Below, one piece after another: positions 1 to 7,953 of a stretch of DNA of 25,324 nt. Within the stretch, counting starts at the first letter, position 1; each line of letters begins with the position of its first letter. This stretch comes from Bacteroidota bacterium. Its GTDB lineage: Bacteria > Bacteroidota > Bacteroidia > AKYH767-A > OLB10. A model generated the notes under the pieces. That model worked only from the letters and a program-made list of their open reading frames with translations. It was not told the DNA's origin and searched no databases. The translations under genes and the position numbers were made by a program. Location: the NCBI GenBank assembly GCA_016709725.1, contig JADJMG010000029.1, forward strand, positions 1-25,324, read 5' to 3'.

Positions 1-153
1 TAATAAATGCTGGGTCAATATTTAAACTATTTAAATCATAAACACCGCCATTTGCTGTTTGCCAATCCAATAATGTAGTAAATTCAGTTCCGGCATATGA
101 ACCTATGCTGTCAGAACCCGGAGTATTCACATAAATATTATTGTAATTACTTT

Positions 154-1599
154 TTATATGTGTACCAGCTGTATTAAAGAATATTCCAAATCTAGTATCT
201 GTTCCACTGCGTGTAATTGATATGTTATTATTATAATACTGTATAGAATCCGCAACTGTAGTTTGTAGATACCATAAGTGGTTCCACTTGCTGCCGCTGC
301 ATTGTCAAAAGAAATAGTATTATGCCATGCCCACATGTGATTACCACCCGTGTTATAAATACCGTAATGAATACCTGTTCCGTGGAAATTGTAAACTAAA
401 TTATTGATCAGTTTATTTTCTGTTCCCAATAATGCATCTCCAGCTACATAAATTCCGTAAGCTGTAGATGAAGAAGTTCCCCCTACAAAAAGGTCATGAA
501 TTCGATTGCCAATTACTTGGGCTCCGATTGTGTTTGTAGTGAGGTACACGCCATACATAGTAGTAAATGTTGTTCTTGACAAATGTCTAATTTCATTCCC
601 TATAAATTCAGTACCTGTATTACCTAGACTATAAATTCCATATAAATAATGATCAACAATTGTATTGTTCAAAATACGGTTACCACTTATAAATGGATCA
701 GCTGATGTTCCAACAACTGTAATACCATAATAACCATTGTTAATGGTATTGCCACTGATTTCATTTCCACTTCCTGTGTTACCTGCTGTAGTTGCAGAAG
801 TTAAAGCTGCACTCATAACAATACCTGCAAAATTGGTAGTTGTTAAGTTTGCGGTTGTAGTGACTACATTGTTTGTTATTTTATTTGAGTCGGCTTGAGA
901 TAGAATATGAACTCCATATCCATAAGTTCCACCAGAGGCATTAATAGTTAAACTATCAATACTGATATGGTCTGCACCGCTCAATGTTATAACTGCTCTT
1001 TGGTTGGTATTGGCACTAGCAAAAGCCAATGTTTCCATATTACCATTAAAAGAAATTGTATTGGTTGCAGAAGCTCCACCAATTTCAGGAATAAGAATCT
1101 GTTCGTTGTAGGGTCCACTTCCTGGAAAGACATCAAAAACAACAGGTCCGTTAACAGAAGAGCAAATCAACTGATTTACGGCATCTGTGAAACTTTGAAA
1201 ATTAGTACCACCCGTTACGACAGCAGAGTTGATCGTATAATTACCTGCCATTGCAGGACAAATATTTTGAATCGTTGTAGTATCGTTTGCCTGATTATCA
1301 TCTAATACACCATTCACCAAGCTAACATAGGCTCTTAAACTAGCATTTCCTGTTAAATTGTATGGAGTGGTGAATGAAAATTGTTGATTGTTGCCTGCAG
1401 TAAGTGTTAAAGAACCAAAAGTTTCAGTAACGGTACTCACACCATCTGTATACGAAAGTTCTAAACTGTTTATTGTAGCTGTTTGTGCATTAGTTATTTC
1501 AACAGTTACTGTCTGATTTCCTGAGCCAACTGGCGGCATGGGTGATACCCAAGTAATCCCAGCATCTGTACCGAGCGGAGTCCACGTAAGCCCCTGCAT
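154..1599 (-). CDS. C-ward fragment: CARDB/Ig-like linker and beta-helix module 2
   Basis: This fragment is the continuation of the giant surface protein. Residues about 10-110 look like a CARDB/Ig-like beta-sandwich (VTVEITNAQTATINSLELSY, DDNQANDTTT). From CPAMAGNYTINSA onward comes a second parallel beta-helix module that matches module 1 almost coil for coil (GPVVFDVFPGSGPYNEQILI, NTINNGYYGI, NKLINNLVYNF, HNTISFDN). The stop at 154 is an artefact: a base appears to be missing near 265, and restoring it continues the helix to the window edge (TTVADSIQYYNNNISITRSG, then LLDWQTANGGVYDLNSLNID), again matching module 1. The true C-terminus is outside the window. Confidence 0.75.
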   Translation of the reverse strand: MQGLTWTPLGTDAGITWVSPMPPVGSGNQTVTVEITNAQTATINSLELSYTDGVSTVTETFGSLTLTAGNNQQFSFTTPYNLTGNASLRAYVSLVNGVLDDNQANDTTTIQNICPAMAGNYTINSAVVTGGTNFQSFTDAVNQLICSSVNGPVVFDVFPGSGPYNEQILIPEIGGASATNTISFNGNMETLAFASANTNQRAVITLSGADHISIDSLTINASGGTYGYGVHILSQADSNKITNNVVTTTANLTTTNFAGIVMSAALTSATTAGNTGSGNEISGNTINNGYYGITVVGTSADPFISGNRILNNTIVDHYLYGIYSLGNTGTEFIGNEIRHLSRTTFTTMYGVYLTTNTIGAQVIGNRIHDLFVGGTSSSTAYGIYVAGDALLGTENKLINNLVYNFHGTGIHYGIYNTGGNHMWAWHNTISFDNAAAASGTTYGIYKLQLRILYSIIIITYQLHAVEQILDLEYSLIQLVHI

Positions 1600-2970
1600 C
1601 AGGTGCTGCTAATGTACGAGGGTTACCTAAAAAATCATCTGCAACACCAACATTTGCACCACTCGAGTTTACACCTGAATTGGTTGGTGTAAAATCTCCT
1701 GAGAGTGGAGCGGTAAAAATAGGATCCAAGCTTAAACTAGATGCATCATAGGCACCGCCATTAGCGGTTTGCCAATTAGCCAAGGTAGTAAAAGGTAACG
1801 TAGTATAAATACCAATACTATCACTTCCTCCCGAATTTAAATAAATATCATTGTTGTTACAAGAAATATAAGTCCCTGCTGTAATAAATCCCAATCCATA
1901 TCTTAAACCAGTACCAGCACGGGTAATGTTTATAATATTGTTTTTAATATCAACATTAGTTACTGCTCCTGTCTGATAAATACCGTATGTGGCACCTGAG
2001 GTTGCATTGATATCATCAAAAGAAATGGTATTATGAAAAGCCTGCATATAATCACCAGTAGAATTATATATTCCGTATTGTGTTCCGTTTCCTTTAAAAT
2101 CATAAATGATATTATTATATAATTTATTCTCAGTTCCCGGTAATCCATCTCCTAAAACATAAATTCCATATGTCGTAGAAGTGGAAGCTGGTGTACCTAT
2201 TAGTAAATTGTAAATTCTGTTTTTTGAAATCAATACATTACTGCAACTGGTAGTAAGATAAATTCCATAACAAGAAGTAGTACTTGATCTAGTATAGTGA
2301 TAAATAGTATTTCCACTAAACTCTGTATTTTCATTATAAATCGCATAAATACCATATAAGTATTGATCAATAATAGTGTTATTGATCACTCTGTTATTAC
2401 TTGCAAAAGGTCCTGCAGATAATCCAGCAAGTGCAAAACTATAATAGCCGTTATTAATGGTATTCCCTTGAAATAAATTACCATCTCCATTATCTCCTGA
2501 TGTAGTTGCGGCTGTGGCCGAACCACTCATCACAATTCCAGCAAAGTTTGATGAAGTGCTGTTTGCTAATGCTGTAATCTGACAATTTGAAATTACATTG
2601 CTGTCTGCACTATTCGTCAGACGAATTCCCCAACCATAGGTTCCAGCAAAAACATCAATAACGAAGTTGTCGATAGTTACATGATCTGCACCATTCAACA
2701 GAATTCCCTCTCTTGAATTGGTGTTTGCACTGGCAGATACAAGTGATACCCCATTTCCATTAAAGGTAATTGTATTCGTTACAGATGTACCTCCAATTTC
2801 AGGAATGATGACCTGTTCATTATAAGGACCACTTCCTGGTGCTACATCAAATACAATAGGACCCGCGATACCACATTGAATGGCAAGTATCGCATCGGCA
2901 AATGTTTGATAATTTCCACCTCCTGTAGGGTTAGCACTATTGATAGTATAGGTTCCTCCTGAAATAACAA
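1499..2970 (-). CDS. Middle fragment: parallel beta-helix module 1
   Basis: This frame is open from about 2970, although its first usable start codon is only at 2698. It begins GGTYTINSANPTGGGNYQTF, then GPIVFDVAPGSGPYNEQVII, the usual entry into a right-handed parallel beta-helix. Repeated coils follow, of the kind NxIxxNxIxxxxYGIY (NTINNGYY, NRVINNTIID, NKLYNNIIYDF, HNTISFDD). The module ends with the capping sequence FLGNPRTLAAPDAGAY. The function of such helices ranges from polysaccharide lyase to adhesin scaffold, and I see no recognisable catalytic set. From about 1590 the real protein continues in another frame (WTPLGTDAGITWVSP), so the last 30 or so residues of this frame are spurious. 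Confidence 0.75.
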
Positions 2971-3126
2971 AGCTACATCGCTAAACACTGCAGCAGATGT
3001 GTCAGAAGTTAATCCGCAGGTTACTTTGCAACGCCAATAAGCTGAAGCATTAACGACAGCATTGTAAGTGGAACTAGTTAAAACACCACTTTCAGCAGTC
3101 CACGGACCACTGATTTGTTGGTCCAA

Positions 3127-3975
3127 TTACCCACTCATAGGTTTGACCCAATCCAACACTATTTCCAGTAGGTTGAAGCCAACCATAGTTCCAGGACAAA
3201 CAGGTGTAAGTGGTAATATTTCCGCAGTTCCTGGTGTTGGAGGATCAATACATCCAGATAAAGAAAACGGAGTAAATGTCCAAACATCATTATCTGCAAT
3301 AGATGTACCATTGGTTGGTGAACCATGGGTAATACTAGGAGAAGCGGCATCTTGCACGGCGAAAGAACCGTTATATTGTACTCCAACAGAAGTTGTACCT
3401 AAAGCACTTGCATTATATTGGTCAACCACATAAATTTTATTACTTGTTTCCTCTAATACAGCGGACATATAAACGAATGATACCGTTGGATTACCCATTT
3501 CAAAGGAGAAATATCTCACCCATAACTGCCTATTTGGAGCAGTTCCAAACGTTTTATAATATACTTGATCACCTGAACCCGTGGGAGGAGTGTTTGTAAA
3601 ATCGTCCCACATCATCGCAATACTTAAGTCAGGCAAACCTGATGCTGGTAATGCAGTATTCGCACCAGGAAGGCTAACTGCACCCGTAGTAAAAGTCAAT
3701 ACTCCACCTTGACTCACCTTAAATGAGGTAACAGCTGTACCAAAAAAGTTGAAAGCAAAGGGTATGGTTACGTTTGAAGACCATTGATCCGCATTGATTG
3801 CTCCAACTGTTCCAGTAATTGACGTCCATCCGGCTGTCAAAGCATCTGTTTCAGTATTAATACTCCCTGGATTTCCAGAATTTGCAGCAAAAGTCATATT
3901 GTAACTTTCAGATTGCGACAATACACTTTCATTTATTCCCAAGAAAAATATCAAGAGAAATAACACTCTCAACAT
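3127..3975 (-). CDS. N-terminal fragment of the giant beta-helix surface protein
   Basis: The start is clear: a hydrophobic signal peptide (MLRVLFLLIFFLGINESVLS) followed by Q, a usual Bacteroidota Sec leader. Residues about 22-240 form a beta-rich, aromatic-rich domain (PFAFNFFG, MMWDDF, LWVRYFSFE) of a kind I know from the N-termini of Bacteroidota secreted proteins but cannot assign to a named family. From about residue 243 an Ig-like segment begins (CIDPPTPGTAE, PVCPGTMVGF). The last 16 residues are out of frame: near position 3175 the correct frame changes and continues as LQPTGNSVGLGQTYEWVIG. The frame therefore stops early at 3127 although the gene goes on. Confidence 0.8.
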   Translation of the reverse strand: MLRVLFLLIFFLGINESVLSQSESYNMTFAANSGNPGSINTETDALTAGWTSITGTVGAINADQWSSNVTIPFAFNFFGTAVTSFKVSQGGVLTFTTGAVSLPGANTALPASGLPDLSIAMMWDDFTNTPPTGSGDQVYYKTFGTAPNRQLWVRYFSFEMGNPTVSFVYMSAVLEETSNKIYVVDQYNASALGTTSVGVQYNGSFAVQDAASPSITHGSPTNGTSIADNDVWTFTPFSLSGCIDPPTPGTAEILPLTPVCPGTMVGFNLLEIVLDWVKPMSG

Positions 3976-4112
3976 TTTTAGAGGACCGATATTAAAACGG
4001 GTTCTAGCTGTGTAAAAATTGGCATTCGTTTTATTGTTGTTTTATTAGTTTTCAATAGGCCAATTTTTCCTTCATTACAATTCTCACTCAACAATAAATA
4101 GATTAAATCCCC

Positions 4113-4141
4113 CTAAATATAGGGATAAATCAAGAATGCAA
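4113..4141 (-). promoter_or_regulatory. Candidate Bacteroidota promoter of the beta-helix surface gene
   Basis: On the minus strand TATATTTAG (4113-4121) resembles the Bacteroidota -7 box TAnnTTTG, with TTG (4139-4141) 17 bases upstream as a weak -33 element. The box sits inside an imperfect inverted repeat, CCCTA-aata-TAGGG (4111-4124). It lies about 140 bases before the start codon and downstream of the neighbouring gene's terminator, which is a sensible place. The spacing is shorter than the usual 19 or so, so this is only a candidate. Confidence 0.25.
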
Positions 4142-4237
4142 TTTGCGGAATATTTTAGACTTTACAAACAAAAAAAGCGTCTTTTAGTCCCTTTCGTCTA
4201 AAAAAAGGGTAAACCACTAGATATTAAAGGCTAACCA

Positions 4238-4279
4238 AGAAAAAAAGAGGGCAGTTTATATGTATAAACTGCCCTCTTT
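4238..4279 (-). terminator. Strong Rho-independent terminator of the SprB-repeat gene
   Basis: Two perfect 17-base arms (4244-4260 and 4263-4279) form a GC-cored hairpin (GAGGGCAG/CTGCCCTC), followed on the minus strand by a run of T (from 4246 downward). It begins 24 bases after the TAG stop of the gene at 4303-10042. It separates that transcription unit from the surface gene starting at 3975. Confidence 0.88.
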
Positions 4280-4302
4280 GTCAATATTTGAAGAAATTAC
4301 TA

Positions 4303-7300
4303 CTACGGATGGATCGATCCAACGAAGTTTGAGATGTTATTATCCACAATCGCTTGATCGGTGATGTCCACTACGCCATCGCCAGAAACATCCGTTGGAA
4401 CATAGCCTGCCACAAAATTTTGGATATCATTTCCAACATTTCCCTGATCGGTAATATCCACTACTTCATCTTGTGGAGCAACATCTCCGCTGTAGAAGGC
4501 AAATACACCAGGATCTACTTCAATCATGTTTGATCCATGAGCTTGTGATGCCGCTGTTGTAAAGTCATAGTTGGTCACACTAGAGAATGATACTGGCAAG
4601 TCACTCCATGTTTGTACTGCGTTACGATGGAAGACCGCGATAAAATAACTGTTACCAACGACACTTCCTGGTAAAGTAACCATAGCACTATCATTCGTGT
4701 TAATCACTACAGTAACACTATGTACCATTGTAGATGGACTTAACGCATCACGTAATTCTACTACGATGGTATCTACTTCGGTTGAACTCAATCCAACTCC
4801 TGCATTTAAAAGTGCGGCTTGCATTCCACCCACGCCATCATAGTATCCTTCGATGATTAGTTTCACATTTAATGTTGCGGTAGTTGCAGTAATCACAAAT
4901 GGACTTGTTGATACAGCTGTATCACATGCAATATTGATTAATTCAATAGTTCCAGTGCTTGCTCCTGCAGGTACAGTGGCACTAATTTCACCATCGTTTA
5001 CAATTGAGAAAGAAGCACTCATCCCATTAAAGTTAACGATATCTACACCGTTAAATCCAGTTCCAGTAATCGTAACTACCGTACCACTTGTTCCAGAAGT
5101 AGGCGTAAAATTGGAAATGATTAAATCGTTAGGCTGATTAATGAATACATATAATGAATCAGTACATCCATTCGGATTCGTTGCCAACACTAAGTATGTC
5201 CCTGAAGTTAATCCAGTAACATCTTGTGTTGTACTTCCATTTGACCATAAATAAGTGTTGTTTCCAGTAAGTGAAACTGAAGAAGTACCATCTGTGAAAG
5301 CAGGTTGCACTGTCCAAACACGAGGAGTGGTATAGATTCCCGATTCATAATTAAACGAACCTGTAGCAGTGAAATGTGAACCCGAAACACTATTAGGAGC
5401 GAAGAATGAACCTGCATTTAAATGTCCACTCGAATAACGATCATTGGTTGGTAATGTATATCCATCCAAACCACCATTCACGATAGCAGAACCCAAACCA
5501 GTTCCAAAGAAAATTGCATCTACAGGAATAGTTGAAGAGTCAATAGCTGCTGAAGGCACATCGAACACTCCAACAGCATCTGCATTTGCCCCTCCGTTTC
5601 CAAGACTTCCGCCAATACTACCAAAACCATCTCCTGCAGTTGTCGTTGTATTTATGATTCTTAATTTCGTTCCAGCAGGCGCCATTGAAGATCCACCTAT
5701 ATAGAACACTTCTCCAGTTGTAACTACCCCACTACTTATTTGGAACGCATAAGATAAGACTCCACCTGCTCTCCAACCTTTCGTTGTTGCTGTACCATTG
5801 TTAGCAACCACTATAGTATAAGGTGTAACACCAAAGTCAATATTTTTTGTAGCAATTAGCTCAACCCATTCAAAAGGGGCATCGGCACCTGCTGGATCAG
5901 CCAGAAATTCTGAAATTAATAACCCAGGATTTGATGCAGGACTGATTGGATCATTCGAAGCTGCAATATCAATAGCACCTGTAGATCCGCCAAAGCAATC
6001 CACATCCGTACTTGAATTTACTGATAATGTGAAAGGCGCAGGATCGGTAAGCGTAAAATACTCTGACAACCCACAACCAAACGAATCTACTACAACCACA
6101 TTATATATTCCCGCAGGTACTCCAGAAATACTACTTGTTGTTGCAGTCGTATTCCAGAAATAGCTATAGGGCGCCATTCCTCCTGTGGCAAATGCCGAAA
6201 CACTGCCAGTAGCAGTTCCAGCACAACTTGGATCCACTCCACTTAATATTACATCAAAAATGGGAGGATCAATCAAGGTAAACATCGATTGTCCAGCGCA
6301 TGAATTATTATCAATAATAGTCACTGTATACACTCCGGCTGCAAGTCCGCTAATATCTTCGGTAAGGGCACCATTACTCCATGTAATAGAATATGGACTT
6401 GTTCCTCCCGATACGGTTAAATCAATACTTCCATCTAGGTAACCGTTACAAGTTACATTGGTGATGAATCCAGCCCCAATAATATTTCCTGGTTCAGCAA
6501 CAACAAAAGTTATTGTAGCAGGACAATTAGCCGCATCACTTACTGTCACGGTATAAGAACCAGCTATCAATCCAAAAATATCTTCTGAATTTGAACCATT
6601 ACTCCATGTTATAGTATAGGGAGGTAAGCCACCGCTAACTGTAATGTCTACACTTCCATCAGAAGCCCCGAAACAGGTAGCTGGACTTGAAACACCCGAA
6701 ACACTAGGTGCGACGCATGCAGCTGGATTATAAAAGAAGGTATCTACACTCATGGTAAAACAAGTAGGACTTGTATATACACTTACAAAGCCGGTATCAG
6801 ACCCTGGTGGAACGATAGCATCAATTTGAAAATCGCTGACAACAGTATATGAAGTTGCAGAAACTCCATCAAACTTAACATCAGTAGCTCCAGTGAATCC
6901 ACTTCCATTAATGGTTACCAATACTCCGGCACCACCGCTATTGGGTACAAAATTACTAATAACAATTTGTGCTGGATCATTGATGAATTCAATTCCACCG
7001 GTAACACAACCGTTCGCATCATCAATATTAAAGAAATAGAAATTCGCTGGTTGGTTAATTACATCTTCCGTAACATCTCCCGTTGACCAACCAAAAATAT
7101 ATGGTGGCGTACCTCCAGAAACTGTTAAGTCGATAGCACCATCACTAGCGCCATAGCATGATGTATGAGTAACCGAAGTTGTATATGTTAAATCGTTGGG
7201 TTGATTTACAACAAATGATGCGGTGTCATAGCATCCATTAGCATCAGTAACGGTAACCATATACGTTCCGGCCATGATGGCATTACGATCTTCGTTGATG

Positions 7301-7953
7301 TCAGCATCATTCCATAAGAATGTATAGGGAATTTGTCCGCCAGTAACCGTTAAATCAATAGATCCATTACTTCCGCCGAAGCAACTCACATCAAAAACGG
7401 TTGAACTCAATGTCATTGCTGTTGGCGCATTGATGACCGCAGTTAATGAAGCAGTACAACCTGTATTGGTAGTAGCGGTAACCGTATATGTACCGGCAGC
7501 TAATCCTGAAATATCTTCAGAAGTGGCTCCGTTCGACCATAAATAAGTATTGCTGCTTGTTAAATTAACTGAGGAGGTTCCATAAGATGCGGGTATAGAA
7601 GTTGCCCAAACTCTTTGAGCATAAGCCCCACTTAAAGTATTATAACCACCAGTCGCCTTAACATGAATATCATTTGTACCAGCATCTGGAGCAATGAAAC
7701 TTGCCGTTTGCAAACGACCACCAGCATAACGATCATTAGTAGGTAATGTAAATCCATCGAGACCTCCATTCACTAGCACCACCCGTTCCTGTTCCAAAGA
7801 AAATAGCATCCACAGGTACGGAATTAGAATCAAGTGTAGAAACAGGAGCATTAAAGACAGCAATACCATCTGCATTGGTTCCTCCGTTTCCAAGAATTCC
7901 GCCTGTTGTTGCGGATCCAATACCACCATCACCACCCGTTGTGGATACATCAA
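4303..7953 (-). CDS. C-terminal fragment of the SprB-repeat giant protein
   Basis: Only residues from about 60 (VNGGLDGFTLPTNDRYAGG, the end of lamin-tail domain 1) are real; the first part is the wrong frame. Then come the second half of SprB unit 3 (TYLWSNGATSEDISGLAAG), units 4 and 5, TIG domain 1 (VPNSGGAGVLVTINGSGF), units 6-8, the first half of unit 9 (CFGGSTGAIDIAAS), lamin-tail domain 2 (LLISEFLADPAG) and the second half of unit 9 (TYLWSNGSTTQDVTGL). TIG domain 2 (PTSGTSGTVVTITGTGF) follows. The end is a beta-sandwich (LIIEGYYDGVGG, FHRNAVQTWSDLPVS) I know from other Bacteroidota surface proteins, and two dockerin-like repeats (VVDITDQGNV; DVSGDGVVDITDQAIV). The stop TAG is at 4303-4305. 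Confidence 0.87.
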   Translation of the reverse strand: MMYPQRVVMVVLDPQQQAEFLETEEPMQMVLLSLMLLFLHLILIPYLWMLFSLEQERVVLVNGGLDGFTLPTNDRYAGGRLQTASFIAPDAGTNDIHVKATGGYNTLSGAYAQRVWATSIPASYGTSSVNLTSSNTYLWSNGATSEDISGLAAGTYTVTATTNTGCTASLTAVINAPTAMTLSSTVFDVSCFGGSNGSIDLTVTGGQIPYTFLWNDADINEDRNAIMAGTYMVTVTDANGCYDTASFVVNQPNDLTYTTSVTHTSCYGASDGAIDLTVSGGTPPYIFGWSTGDVTEDVINQPANFYFFNIDDANGCVTGGIEFINDPAQIVISNFVPNSGGAGVLVTINGSGFTGATDVKFDGVSATSYTVVSDFQIDAIVPPGSDTGFVSVYTSPTCFTMSVDTFFYNPAACVAPSVSGVSSPATCFGASDGSVDITVSGGLPPYTITWSNGSNSEDIFGLIAGSYTVTVSDAANCPATITFVVAEPGNIIGAGFITNVTCNGYLDGSIDLTVSGGTSPYSITWSNGALTEDISGLAAGVYTVTIIDNNSCAGQSMFTLIDPPIFDVILSGVDPSCAGTATGSVSAFATGGMAPYSYFWNTTATTSSISGVPAGIYNVVVVDSFGCGLSEYFTLTDPAPFTLSVNSSTDVDCFGGSTGAIDIAASNDPISPASNPGLLISEFLADPAGADAPFEWVELIATKNIDFGVTPYTIVVANNGTATTKGWRAGGVLSYAFQISSGVVTTGEVFYIGGSSMAPAGTKLRIINTTTTAGDGFGSIGGSLGNGGANADAVGVFDVPSAAIDSSTIPVDAIFFGTGLGSAIVNGGLDGYTLPTNDRYSSGHLNAGSFFAPNSVSGSHFTATGSFNYESGIYTTPRVWTVQPAFTDGTSSVSLTGNNTYLWSNGSTTQDVTGLTSGTYLVLATNPNGCTDSLYVFINQPNDLIISNFTPTSGTSGTVVTITGTGFNGVDIVNFNGMSASFSIVNDGEISATVPAGASTGTIELINIACDTAVSTSPFVITATTATLNVKLIIEGYYDGVGGMQAALLNAGVGLSSTEVDTIVVELRDALSPSTMVHSVTVVINTNDSAMVTLPGSVVGNSYFIAVFHRNAVQTWSDLPVSFSSVTNYDFTTAASQAHGSNMIEVDPGVFAFYSGDVAPQDEVVDITDQGNVGNDIQNFVAGYVPTDVSGDGVVDITDQAIVDNNISNFVGSIHP

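Larger units (their letters stand above)
1..3975 (-). pseudogene. Giant secreted surface protein with two beta-helix modules (frame-broken, left end missing)
   Basis: I read this as one gene, at least 1,320 codons long, starting at the ATG at 3973-3975 and leaving the window in an open frame at base 1. Repairing indels near 3175, 3125, 2970, 1590 and 265 gives one continuous protein. Its order is signal peptide, beta-sandwich, Ig-like domain (about 3260-2980), parallel beta-helix module 1 (about 2970-1600), CARDB/Ig-like linker (about 1590-1260) and beta-helix module 2 (about 1260 to the edge). The stretch 2842-3126 carries the second half of the Ig-like domain in its own frame. Such proteins are typically exported and surface-attached or secreted in Bacteroidota, often by type IX secretion; the sorting domain would lie off the left edge. 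Adhesion or glycan binding is inference. Protein similarity continues across every break, so sequence error is likelier than true decay. Confidence 0.8.

Noticed and set aside
967..1305. A 112-codon plus-strand frame, and similar ones at 3068-3433, 21434-21688, 21870-22220 and 23456-23740
   Set aside because: All are antisense to clearly recognisable minus-strand proteins.
154..3975. Phase variation or programmed frameshifting of surface proteins
   Set aside because: The same kind of indel also hits xthA, thioredoxin and other housekeeping genes, and no slippery site or long homopolymer tract is shared by the breaks.
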